Notes under the pieces: generated by a model | What the model was told of the DNA's origin: nothing | What the model saw: only the letters and a program-made list of their open reading frames with translations | Databases searched by the model: none | Position numbers and translations under genes: made by a program | Origin: Thuidium tamariscinum | Lineage: Eukaryota; Streptophyta; Bryopsida; Hypnales; Thuidiaceae | DNA length: 64,000 bases | NCBI GenBank assembly: GCA_947034885.2 | Contig: OX344755.2 | Span: 26,667,052-26,731,051, forward strand | Direction: 5' to 3' | Part shown: in pieces, positions 1 to 8,944 of the stretch | How the letters are laid out: each line of letters opens with the position of its first letter | Position numbering within the stretch: the first letter of the stretch is position 1

Positions 1-497
1 AAGGTACCAATGCCTTGTGCGAGCACGGCTTTATAGGCGCGAGTACGGGTAAAATCCAGGGCGCGTGCGAATCAGAGGCAACCACGAGTGGCGCCAGGGC
101 GACTGCGGCTAGAGGCGACTGCGGCTTAGGGCGACCGCGTATTGGAAGGGGGCGACCTCGGGTGCGGATGGGGTGACCGCGGATGTGGGGGGGCGACCGC
201 GGGTCCTTGAAGGGCGACCGCGGCTGCGCATGGGGCGACTTCGGGTGAGCCGCGGTCGCCTAATGCTGCAGTCGCCCCTAGCGCGGTCGCCCCCACGCTA
301 AACCGCTACCCGCGGTCGCCCTACCCGCATGCGCCCTAATTTTTGCCACGCGGGCATCCAGGTGGCATTATTTTCCACGTGGTAATTTTTAAAAAGTCAA
401 AGGTAAATTTGACTTTTATGGACGTCGCGGAGGGTCTACTGGACGTTTCGTGACGTCGCAATGTCGCGATGTCGTAATGTCCGGCAGAACAACCCTG
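1..497 (-). mobile_element. hAT-type non-autonomous element, one end inside the window
   Basis: The segment ends at 497 in CCCTG, the reverse complement of the CAGGGTTGTTCTG terminus seen in the complete hAT-type elements at 17,858 and 17,930. The other end lies left of the window. Bases 498-505 (atcacgaa) match atcacgga at 48,283 in copy B, which lacks the element, so copy B marks the insertion boundary. Bases about 100-340 are a GTCGCC-rich array; about 380-497 is AT-rich sequence plus a GACGTC-rich terminus like that of the small MITEs at 17,930 and 55,288. No coding capacity was seen. Confidence 0.7.
100..340. repeat. GTCGCC-rich GC minisatellite, inverted about its middle
   Basis: Degenerate units of the type GGGCGACCGCGGGT are read on the plus strand up to about 245. 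From about 248 onward the complementary form CCGCGGTCGCC is read instead, so the array is roughly palindromic. It is dense in CpG while the flanks are AT-rich. It belongs to the same family as arrays at 1,962, 8,455, 13,681, 40,975, 45,008, 48,815 and 55,715. Confidence 0.8.
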
Positions 498-505
498 ATC
501 ACGAA

Positions 506-1856
506 GATGACTTGTAATTACATTAAAGGCTTAAGGAAAAATGAACTGAAAATTTCTTTTCTATAATTTGTACATAGAAGATTCAGAGAAGGCAAAAATT
601 GATTAGAATTATGTATATGAAACCCTCTGCCTTTTTTTTCCCACTAACTACTTCTTAAGATTAGACCTAGGAAAACATGATGAAAAGAAGAGAAGTTCAT
701 TTGGCAATTTGAATGCTTCTATCATGAAACATTTAAATCTATCAATCTATAAGAGATATCGTGTATTATGTTTTTCCTAGTTGGTCTAAGACATGTCTAT
801 TTTTAATTTGTTGGATGACTTATAGAAAAGAATGGATAATTTAACCCCTAAAGGACCATTGTCCCCTCGGAGGACAATTTGGAGTTTGGGCAGGTTCCGT
901 AGACCTCAATTTTTAATGAATCTTGTTGAAACTTTCTCAAAAGATAGGAAAATTGAGTACCTTCATGGGAATGTAATTTTTATTTCAATTGGTGACCGGG
1001 AGCAAAAGTTATACCACAAAAAGCCCAAATTTTCATTCGGCGGGCAGAAATTTCTTTTTGCAAAAACTCAAAATTCCATTTAAATTTTTTTTTCTTCTAA
1101 AATAACATATTTTTGCCTACATGTGAAGCTTTGATTCACTCTATTTGGACTTATAATGAGAAAGTTATGGACAATCTTGTTTTTTGGGCAATCTAAACAA
1201 TTTCTTGAAAAAATAACTTATAGGATTCATTTTAGAATGCAATTTTTACAATTTAAAAAAATAAAAATTTGGACAAGGTTATGTTTACTTTCTAGAACAA
1301 TCTCACCATTGGGATTATTGTATTTCAATCCCATCTTAGAGTTATTAACCATTTAGTTTTTCTTTCAATCTTGGACCTACATCTACTTAACAATTTTTTA
1401 AAGAATGAAAATCAAGTGTTTTTTGAGTGAATTTTTTTTCCTAGACTCTCAACTCAATTTCTTAACACAAAAAATTATAAATTCAAAGTCTATAGTGCAG
1501 TCTTTTGATACCAATTCTAGTCAAAGTCATCTGAAATTGCAAACCACAGTTCAAAAAAACTTGTATTTCCAACTTTGAATGTTCATATCTTCCAATCTGT
1601 ACGGTCAAACTTCATGAAATTTTTACCACTTCATATCAATAAAGTTAAGTACAAGATCCTACGGTTAGATTCTTAAATAAATATATTTTTTGTTTTCTTG
1701 GATGAATGCAATAGAAATGGCAGTTTTGAGAGTTTTTTGACAGAAAAAAGGCCTTGGCCCTTTAGGGGTTAAGCTTATGAAAGGATTTGCTTATTGTTGA
1801 ACAAAAACTATTTTTCTCAAACAATTTAAGAAATGATTTGGGCATTTACATGTCAA
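506..1856 (+). repeat. AT-rich 'T2' dispersed repeat, interrupted by a TTAA element
   Basis: The parts outside 841-1,772 resemble the interior and right half of the TTAA-ended element at 45,572-46,208 (read on its minus strand). Shared phrases include a stretch near aaattgattagaattatg and the block around tcaatctataagagatatcg. The right end, gggcatttacatgtcaa, resembles the gggcatttaggggttaa end of that element. It is probably an old, end-degraded member of the same family. No gene was seen here. Confidence 0.55.
845..1768. mobile_element. TTAA-flanked MITE-like element, family T1 (copy A only)
   Basis: 924 bp between two TTAA tetranucleotides (841-844 and 1,769-1,772). Terminal inverted repeats read CCCCTAAAGGACCA on the left and CCCCTAAAGGGCCA as the complement of the right end. 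Copy B has a single TTAA at the orthologous site (48,624-48,627), giving a clean empty site. The small open frames inside are not conserved and no transposase is encoded. TTAA duplication with CCC-starting ends fits piggyBac-type transposition; Kolobok also uses TTAA. Confidence 0.88.
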
Positions 1857-1961
1857 TATCTTCAAGAGTCTTTGGTGGATTCAGCCAGCTGCCTCCAAAG
1901 TTTTAGGTGGCCAAATAATTTTTGGGGGCAATTTCAAAGCCCTTTATTTTCTTACCAGGAG

Positions 1962-2195
1962 GCGCGGTCGCCTGACGCGCGGTCGCTGGAGGAGGGAAGT
2001 TTGAACTTCCCGCCTGACCCGCGGTCGCTTGACGCGCGGTCGCTGGAGGGGGTAGTTTGAACTTCCCGCCAGACCCGCAGTCGCCTGACTCGTGGTCGCC
2101 CCCTAACCGAGGTCGCCTCTCCCTGTACCCGCACTCGCCCCTGTGCGACTTCGGGTGCATAAGCAGTCGCCCCCACCCGCATTCGCCATTTTCGC
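1962..2195. repeat. GTCGCC-rich array upstream of the KVDW gene, copy A
   Basis: Imperfect repeats of GACCCGCGGTCGCC with a longer-period unit (ggaggagggaagtttgaact) occurring twice. It lies about 170 bp upstream of the KVDW start codon. Copy B has the orthologous array (48,815-49,075) with rearranged unit number, as expected of a minisatellite. Open frames across it are low-complexity artefacts. It may act as a promoter-proximal CpG island or be a transposon subterminal array. Confidence 0.8.
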
Positions 2196-2360
2196 TTTGT
2201 GCACTGTCTGTTACCCACCGCGAAGTGGCTGACTGCGTGTTCAACAATTGGTTCAGTTTTCAGGGGTTAATTCCTCTCCACTTTGTGCTCTAAGGTAGTA
2301 TCTCGTGCAACCCGTTTTACATTGAGGTATTTTTAAATACCCATTGAAGATTACAGTTCA

Positions 2361-2969
2361 ATGGATGCCAAGAAGAAGAAGGTGAAGGCCAAAGGAAAAA
2401 AACAAAGAAGGCAACGCCACATCCTTCTTGATCCTAATGCGATGGCTTATCCAGGTTGGGATAGAATTCAAGGTGATTGGACCGCGACCACTTGTAAGGG
2501 ATTCATTCAATGGTGCCACATCGACAAGCTTTTCCATCATTATCGGCACAAGATTCATGTGCAATCAAATGTGGCAAATCTTCATTCATGCACTCATGAC
2601 ACATTTGTGCAACGATGTATTGAAGTTTATCGGTACTTGCACAACACACAGACCGTGCCGAGAAATGAAGTTCAATCGTACCTGTGTGAGATGGTGTATG
2701 CGGAGGTCATCCCCGGAAGAATGGTGGATTGGAGGACCATCAAGGGATCGAAGATGGCCACCATTCCAACAACCAAAGACATTCCTAGAGCGGGTCCCTC
2801 CCCCAATCCAAGAGCAGGGCTAGGAAAAAATCTTTTCATCAAGAATGTAGTGCCTAATGATGAGTATCAATGGTCACATCACGCAAGTTCGGATGAAGAG
2901 AATGAACCATTGAATGAATTATTAGATATGGCCAAGATGGAAGAGCCACTACAAAATTGGAAGAAGTGA
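2361..2969 (+). CDS. KVDW-domain basic protein, copy A (first reading frame)
   Basis: 202 residues from the ATG at 2,361, within a short AT-rich leader downstream of the GC array. Residues 4-19 are very basic (Lys/Arg tract), suggesting nuclear or nucleic-acid binding. A compact domain follows from DPN (24-26) through GW (32-33), HIDKL (53-57), HSC (75-77) and MVYAE (111-115) to VDW (122-124). The tail from about 160 is acidic and probably disordered. The same landmarks occur in the gene at 17,661/22,151 and more weakly in the gene at 26,825. The stop codon overlaps the next ATG as TGATG. I do not recognise a named family; a plant transposon-associated domain is possible. The function is unknown; accessory DNA binding is my inference. 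Confidence 0.75.
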   Translation: MDAKKKKVKAKGKKQRRQRHILLDPNAMAYPGWDRIQGDWTATTCKGFIQWCHIDKLFHHYRHKIHVQSNVANLHSCTHDTFVQRCIEVYRYLHNTQTVPRNEVQSYLCEMVYAEVIPGRMVDWRTIKGSKMATIPTTKDIPRAGPSPNPRAGLGKNLFIKNVVPNDEYQWSHHASSDEENEPLNELLDMAKMEEPLQNWKK

Positions 2970-3697
2970 TGGCGCCTCTTCAAATGCCATTGCTTGATGT
3001 GGAACAAATGTCGGGCATTGAAGAAAAGCTTGAAGATGTAGATTATGAAGACTTGAAAGAGATTCACAAAGATCATCTCAAGCTACTTCTTCAAGACTTG
3101 GAAGAGAAGCAGAAAGAGTTAAAGACTCTACAAGACGAGGCTATGGAAGATTTGGATGATGGAGTTCCAACCCTTCTAGCCCAAATTGAAACTGCTCGAA
3201 TCCAATTGTCAAAGCAACATGAGGAGATGAAGAACTTGGAAGCATTTTATCTTAGCTTCTATGGTTCTCAAGATGGAGCTTCTAGTTCTAGGGTCGATAA
3301 CCCAATTACAAAGGAAAGACTTGCAAAAGCCATGGAGGACTCCCAGAAAGAACATGATAATTGTGACCGTGAGAAAAGAGGTCTTGAAGAGGCACAATTG
3401 AGGTTGACGCACCTTTGTGAGATCACGGACAAAGCCCCACTTGACCGTGTTGTTGACATGTACGGTTGGGGAGACTTTTGTACACAACATGAGATGACCC
3501 CCTTGGAAGTAGAGGAATTGAAGAAGAAATTAGCTGCTTCTCTTAAGGTGGAAAATGAGTTGCAAGAGACAGTGGATAAGCAAAAGACAGTCCTGGAGAT
3601 GCAGAAAGCAACTAAGACAGCTTGGTTACGTGGAGAGTGGTGCAAACATGACATTCTATCCAAGCTCAAGAGTGAACAGAAGGTGGCTTGGTCCTAA
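2969..3697 (+). CDS. Coiled-coil protein, second reading frame of the KVDW gene (copy A, 3' truncated)
   Basis: The ATG at 2,969 shares bases with the upstream stop (TGATG). The frame is -1 relative to the KVDW frame. The product is about 242 residues, highly charged, with heptad-like Leu/Glu/Lys stretches typical of coiled coils, for example around LLLQDLEEKQKELKTL. Copy B continues 18 residues further: the codon CAA at 50,581 in B is TAA at 3,695 in A, a C-to-T nonsense change. The two frames may be one protein joined by a small intron, an old indel or recoding; the KVDW-RING gene shows a similar switch at the same domain boundary. Confidence 0.65.
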   Translation: MAPLQMPLLDVEQMSGIEEKLEDVDYEDLKEIHKDHLKLLLQDLEEKQKELKTLQDEAMEDLDDGVPTLLAQIETARIQLSKQHEEMKNLEAFYLSFYGSQDGASSSRVDNPITKERLAKAMEDSQKEHDNCDREKRGLEEAQLRLTHLCEITDKAPLDRVVDMYGWGDFCTQHEMTPLEVEELKKKLAASLKVENELQETVDKQKTVLEMQKATKTAWLRGEWCKHDILSKLKSEQKVAWS

Positions 3698-3699
3698 AT

Positions 3700-4268
3700 A
3701 TTAGCTAAGAGGCAGAAGAGAGAAGAGAAGGGCAAAAAAAATGTTGAGTGACATGGTAGTTTTTGAGCATTTTGAGAACCATAACGTATTTTTGTAATTA
3801 CATATGTATATATTTGATACCTTTCGGTTTATACATTGTTGATGTTGTGATGAATTGTTTAACTCCTAGTTTTCAAATTTGCTAAAGGCATGATTGATTG
3901 CAAGTAATTGGTGAGAAATTTTCAAAAATTCATTGCATGGATATGTAGGAGATAGGAATAATTTCTATGCACAACATTGGTTTAGAATTGCATCTCCAAG
4001 AATGCTTTGGAATACATGTGTTAACATTTGTATATTGGGATAATTCCATATTAATTTCCGTATCAAAGTTTTTTCTCTAATACAATCACTTTTTGCACAT
4101 CACATGGTGATTTGTTTGTAAATTTTAATGTGATGGTCTTATTACATAGAAAAAATGAATTTAACAAATGTAAACATCCATCTCTTCAAAGTTTGGTTAT
4201 ATGTGACACTCTCACAGTATTCATTGACATGTCAATGATCCTATTATTGTTCTTGAATGGGATGTCTA
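3700..4268. other. AT-rich 3' flank, no gene seen
   Basis: Continues almost identically in copy B. The former end of the coiled-coil frame (in A, after the nonsense codon) reaches about 3,751. The rest is AT-rich with no frame showing coding character; an 84-residue open frame at 4,112 runs into the TTAA element and is not convincing. Confidence 0.6.
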
Positions 4269-4272
4269 TTAA

Positions 4273-5195
4273 CCCCCAAAGGACTGAGGCATTTAGTGGC
4301 TTGAAACCACTCAAAATTGCCATGTTTGCTACTTCCTCCCAAGAAAACAATTTAAAAAAAAATTAGAATCTAACTATAGGATCTTGTAAATTACTTGTCT
4401 GAGATCATGTGGTAAAAAGTTCATGAAGTTTGACTGCACAAATTGGAAGATATTAGCATTCAAAATTGTCCAAATAAGTTTTTTTGAACTCTACTTACAA
4501 TTTCAGATGACTTTGATTGCCATTTGTACAATTTTTTTGCAATATGGAGTGTGAAGTTGAAATTTTTTATATTGAACATTTGAGTTGAGGATTAGGGAAA
4601 TTTTTTAAAAAGAAAAAATACTTGATTTTTATTCATTAAAAAATTGTGAAGCAAAAGTAGGTCCAAGATTGAATAAAACAGTAAGTGCTTAATAACTTTA
4701 AGATGTAATTGGAAAACTATGATCTCAACGGTGAGCTTGTTCTTGCAAACATCGTGAACTGAATCAAAAATTAAAATTAGGAAAATTTGGGAAATTGTAT
4801 TCAAAAATACATTCTATAAGTTATTTTGTGAAGAAGGTGCTTAGATTGCCCGAAATACAAGATTGTCCACAAGACCATAAATTTCTCATTATTAGTCCAA
4901 ATTAAATCAACCAAAGCTTCAAATGTAGAAAAACAATATAATCTTAGAGAGAAAAAATTAAAAATTAAAAACAATGTTTATTGTGTTTTTTTTGGGCTTA
5001 GTGAACTGTTGTTTGGACTTGGAATGGCATAAGTTTTGCTTCGAAGCACCAATTGAAATAAAGATTATATTTTTAGAAAGCTAATCTGATTTCCTATCTT
5101 CAAAAGAAGTTTAAGAAAATCATAGCAAAAATCAAGTCACAAAAGCCTGCCCAAAATTCCAAGGGTCCCCCGAGGGGACTTTAGTCCTTTAGGGG
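4273..5195. mobile_element. TTAA-flanked MITE-like element, family T1 (shared by copies A and B)
   Basis: 923 bp between TTAA at 4,269-4,272 and 5,196-5,199. Ends are CCCCCAAAGGACTGAGG and, complemented, CCCCTAAAGGACTAAAG. Internal sequence matches the 845-1,768 element in opposite orientation, for example the segment around aggatcttgtaaattac. It is present at the same place in copy B (51,158-52,080), so it inserted before the block was duplicated. Confidence 0.85.
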
Positions 5196-5199
5196 TTAA

Positions 5200-7544
5200 T
5201 ACAAAAGGTGATAGTGTGGATGTTCCTTAGTCCTTACATACAATATGTAGCCTTGCAAATGAATTACAATTAATAATCACATATTCAAAATTTTTGATTG
5301 AAGGCCATAGGAATTAAATGAAATAAAATCATATGATATGATTTTTTTTAAACTTTGATTTAGTTAGATACTTAGATTGATTGGGTTTTTCACCAAGCAT
5401 TGAGTGTTAGAAATGCAAGGTCAGGAAGACTTTTTTTCCTGTGTAATGTAACAATCTTTGAATGCCTTCATAATAGGATGAACGTTGGATTTTTTTGATC
5501 AACTTATATTTAACCTTATAAATGCTAAAATATTAATGAAAAATATGAAATGTGATATATTGTTACTTATAAAATACAGACTATCATTCTAATTGATTGA
5601 CTTTGCATTGAATAGCATGAATCATTTGTTTTTCAATTGATTACTATTATATTCATCATATACAAACTACATGGCCACAAAGGGTTTAGAGGCCCTTGTA
5701 GAATAAAAAATAGGACATTTAAAAGTTTCTAATACTTCTTGAATATGAAATGTCCAAGCTACAAAAATCGATTGTTTGTCAAACTTTGAAGTTGAACAAA
5801 ACCTAACGAAGTTGCTATTTTCAATACATTATATTTCAGAAAATTTCTTTTTGAAGTCAACTTTTAGCTTCAATTAAATAAATTTGGAAAAGATTGATTA
5901 TGATTTTTCTATTCAAGATACCTTACAAGGGGGTCCACTGCAATCATGGTCTTTTACAATGTTTAGAGCTATTGGACATGAGTTATCAATAAAATACAGA
6001 CATACAATACATCGTGTAGGAAAAATCCTATTAGAAATCGATTTGAGAATACAAAAGAATACATTCCTAAGAAACAAAAATAGATTAGAATGATGTATGT
6101 AGGGCCTTTGCACTGCATTTATTTTGGCAACCAATTTGAGATTTGAGATTTCACATTTGAAAAGAGAATTAGAACCCTTCAAATTGTTTTTGCTACTTTT
6201 ATAAAATCAAATATTATAATCTTTTAATCCATAAGTGATATTGTTTTTCCGAAGTTCTCTGTAACATGTGTGCTTTAAATTTATTTGGTTATATCTTCCA
6301 AAAAATGGATAAATTATATCGATTTGTTTACTACTCATTATAGTTTTTAAATCTTTGTAGATGTTGAACAAAAGATTTCATTAGGAATTCAAGGATTTTT
6401 TTACCCACTTGGGAGCTAATCAAATATTTTTGAAGCAATGAATGCCAAAGCTAAAAAAATGTGGTGTTTAAAAAAATTGGAGGAATAATCTAACCTTATA
6501 ATATTGCTATTTTTAGAATTTTTAATTTTCAAATATTTATTTTTCCAAATTCACTTGAAGCATAAAAAATTTTGATATTAGAAATGATAGATTGTGATTT
6601 TTCATTGAACATTCTTTGTAAATGTGTCATTGCTTTCTTGACTTTCTAGTTTCTATAGGTACCTTTGTGGAAATGTGGGGCTCTATTGAATGAGCGTGAA
6701 ATACACAATATTTTTGGAAAAAAAAACAAATTATGTTAGCTTATTTGAAAATCCAAATTTTGTTAGAATAATAAAATCTACAAATGTAAAATTTGTACAT
6801 GGAAATAGATAGTAGATGACTACATGTAGAGGTTCTCCAAATAAAAAAGATAAAATTGCTTATGATTAGTAGTACCTTGATAACGTGTCCATGTAACAAT
6901 TGTATTATGAAATTTCATTTACATCTCATCTATTAAAAAATTAATTAATTCATTCATTATCAATAAAAAAAGAAAAGCCAAATAATGAATGTGGAGCCTT
7001 TTAGGAAAAGGTGACTCTAAATTGTAAAGAAATTGAATGTCAATTTCAAAATTGGAGAAGAATTCCAATAATGGAGAACACATATAGTTGCTTGTTGATT
7101 TGATGTCATTGATGACCAATGTACCAAAGAAAAAATTGTATTGTACATGATACAATAGTGTAATAATTGTTTCTATCTCCAAAGTGTTTGTATAGGACAA
7201 TTGTTTTTTGTACAGTGATGAATTATAGATCAATTTAATAATACAAAATAGACTAGAAGATAGTAAATTCATTTATATTCTTAAATAGTTCTAAGCAAGT
7301 ATTAAATGAGACACATGTGTTTAAATATCCAATTATTAAATATTTAAAACAATACATCACTTGAACTTTATCCTCAAATTTGAAGAAGTCGTAACAAATC
7401 TATCACTTCTGTAGCTGGATTGACCCTTAATGAAATAAGAAATAATTTGTTTTGTATGAGATTGTTGGAAATTCGTTTAAATAAATTGTAGAGTGTATTT
7501 TGAGAATTTTGGAATTGATTGATGTTAGGCATGTTAGGCACTTT
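5200..7544. repeat. AT-rich spacer with a T2-like repeat copy
   Basis: About 5,770-6,260 matches the T2 interior (caaactttgaagttgaac..., tttttctattcaagata..., and the ataatcttttaatccataag block). The remainder is AT-rich with no convincing coding frame; open frames here are short and full of Phe, Leu, Asn and Lys. The whole stretch is nearly identical in copy B at about 52,085-54,425. Confidence 0.55.
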
Positions 7545-7831
7545 AACCCCAAAATTTTGGAGACTAAATTCTTAGATTTCTCAAGTAAAAAGAAGATTCA
7601 AAGAGTTTGACAGGCTTTTGGAATTTTAACACCTCCACAATAAAACATTATAATCTTTCAATCAATAAGTGATATTGTTGTGTTTTATTTTTCTAAGTAA
7701 TGTTTAACATATCTTGTTTGAATTGTTATTGTAACATTGAACAAGAGTTTGATAACTTATAAAAATGTTCATTTTTCCTTCAATTTAGAACAAATTCCAA
7801 GAAGATTAAAAAAAGTCTTGCTCATGTATGG
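7545..7831 (+). repeat. T2 family fragment (right half)
   Basis: The block from ttaaccccaaaattttgg through acattataatctttcaatc to about 7,831 parallels the last half of the 45,572-46,208 element read in reverse. It is followed directly by ttaacccctataagac, the start of another copy. Present in copy B as well. Confidence 0.5.
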
Positions 7832-7835
7832 TTAA

Positions 7836-8430
7836 CCCCTATAAGACAAGGGTATACCAATTTGGAGTTTCCAAAATCTTGAAGTTAAATAAAACCTAAC
7901 CAAGTTGCTATTTTTACTAGACTACATTTTGGGAGAAAGTTTTTGAAGTATGCTTTAAGCTTATATTGAAAATAATAGACTATAATTTTTCTATCTAAGA
8001 TATTCAACTAGGGTATCCATCGAAATGATACTTGCATATCCTAGATCTTGGATATAAAATTACATTCGAAATTCATTTGAAAGAATAGTCCAATACATTT
8101 TATTGAGCCAAAAATTGATTGGGTTATACAGTTTAGGTTATTCTAGTTAATTTTTTTTCCTCAAATGTTTTTAAGATTTGACTTGGGAAAAGATGATTAG
8201 AAGACTTGAACTCACTTTTACAATTTTTACACCCTCATGAGCAAACATTATAATCTTTCAATCCAAAAGTGATGATGATGTATTGGATTTTTCTAATTGA
8301 TGTCTAGTATGTCTAATTTGAATTTGTACAATTACATTTCTCAAGAAATTGATGAAGCTCATAATGAAGTAGTCTTTTTGTTGACTTTAGCAGAAATTCC
8401 AAACAGGTCCAAGGGCCTGACGCGGAAACC
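7836..8430 (+). mobile_element. T2 family TTAA element, right end degraded
   Basis: Starts with CCCCTATAAGAC after TTAA (7,832-7,835). It contains the T2 landmarks in order: cttgaagttaaataaaac, tttttctatctaagatat, aaacattataatctttcaatc, and agaaattccaaacagg. The right end near 8,430 has lost the GGGGTTAA terminus. In copy B the same element was later hit by the hAT MITE at 55,288. Confidence 0.55.
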
Positions 8431-8454
8431 CTGGAAACCCTCCAACTCGGATTT

Positions 8455-8700
8455 GGCATGCGCGGTCGCCCTACCTCTGGACCCGCGGTCGCCCTCCAGA
8501 CCCGAGGTCGCCTTACCTTTGGACCTGCTGTCGCCCTCCAGACCCGAGGTCGCCTTCCCTTTGGACCCGCTGTCGCCCCCCTAAACGCGCGGTCGCCTCA
8601 CCAGTGGACCCGCGGTCGCTAAATTAGCCGCGGTCGCCCCTCCAAATTCCAGAGTTTGCCCCTTCACCCGCAGTCTCGTGTGGGGCGACCGCGGGTAAAT
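8455..8700. repeat. GTCGCC-rich array upstream of the hAT gene, copy A
   Basis: Repeats of GACCCGCGGTCGCC and variants (GAGGTCGCC, GCTGTCGCC), mostly in plus orientation, with one inverted unit (gggcgaccgcgggt) near 8,684. The array ends about 10 bp before a TATA-like box at 8,713. Copy B carries the same array with a different unit count at 55,715-55,990. Confidence 0.8.
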
Positions 8701-8712
8701 GGAATGAGGCAC

Positions 8713-8718
8713 TATATA
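8713..8718 (+). promoter_or_regulatory. Candidate TATA box for the hAT gene
   Basis: tatata within gcactatatatgttggg, immediately downstream of the GC array and about 230 bp upstream of the proposed ATG at 8,945. The same box is present in copy B near 56,006. The assignment rests on position and sequence only. Confidence 0.4.
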
Positions 8719-8944
8719 TGTTGGGGGAAGCAATAGTTTCTCATCTTGCTCTGGTGATTAGACTCTTGACTTGAACCTTCGAAAGAAGCTTCCTGCGGAT
8801 GTTTGGATTCAACGGAGGACAACTACCTTGCTTTGAGAGGTTTTTAAAATCACTCAAAGTGGGTAGCTTTGTCATTACATCTTTTACACTATTTACTTTA
8901 TTGATCCAGTGTTGTGGCGCCAAGATCACTTTTAGATTTTCACT

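Noticed and set aside
1..497. Possible rRNA spacer or centromere satellite because of the GC repeat
   Set aside because: No rRNA similarity was seen, and the unit recurs at gene-proximal sites and within hAT-ended elements.
845..1768. Tc1/mariner MITE with TA duplication
   Set aside because: Formally compatible with the sequence, but flanking T and A are nearly constant across copies, which favours a TTAA target; kept as the alternative in the finding.
1903..2247. Long open frames across GTCGCC and GTCCG arrays on both strands
   Set aside because: High GC leaves few stop codons; the frames are low-complexity and unit number and register change between copies A and B.
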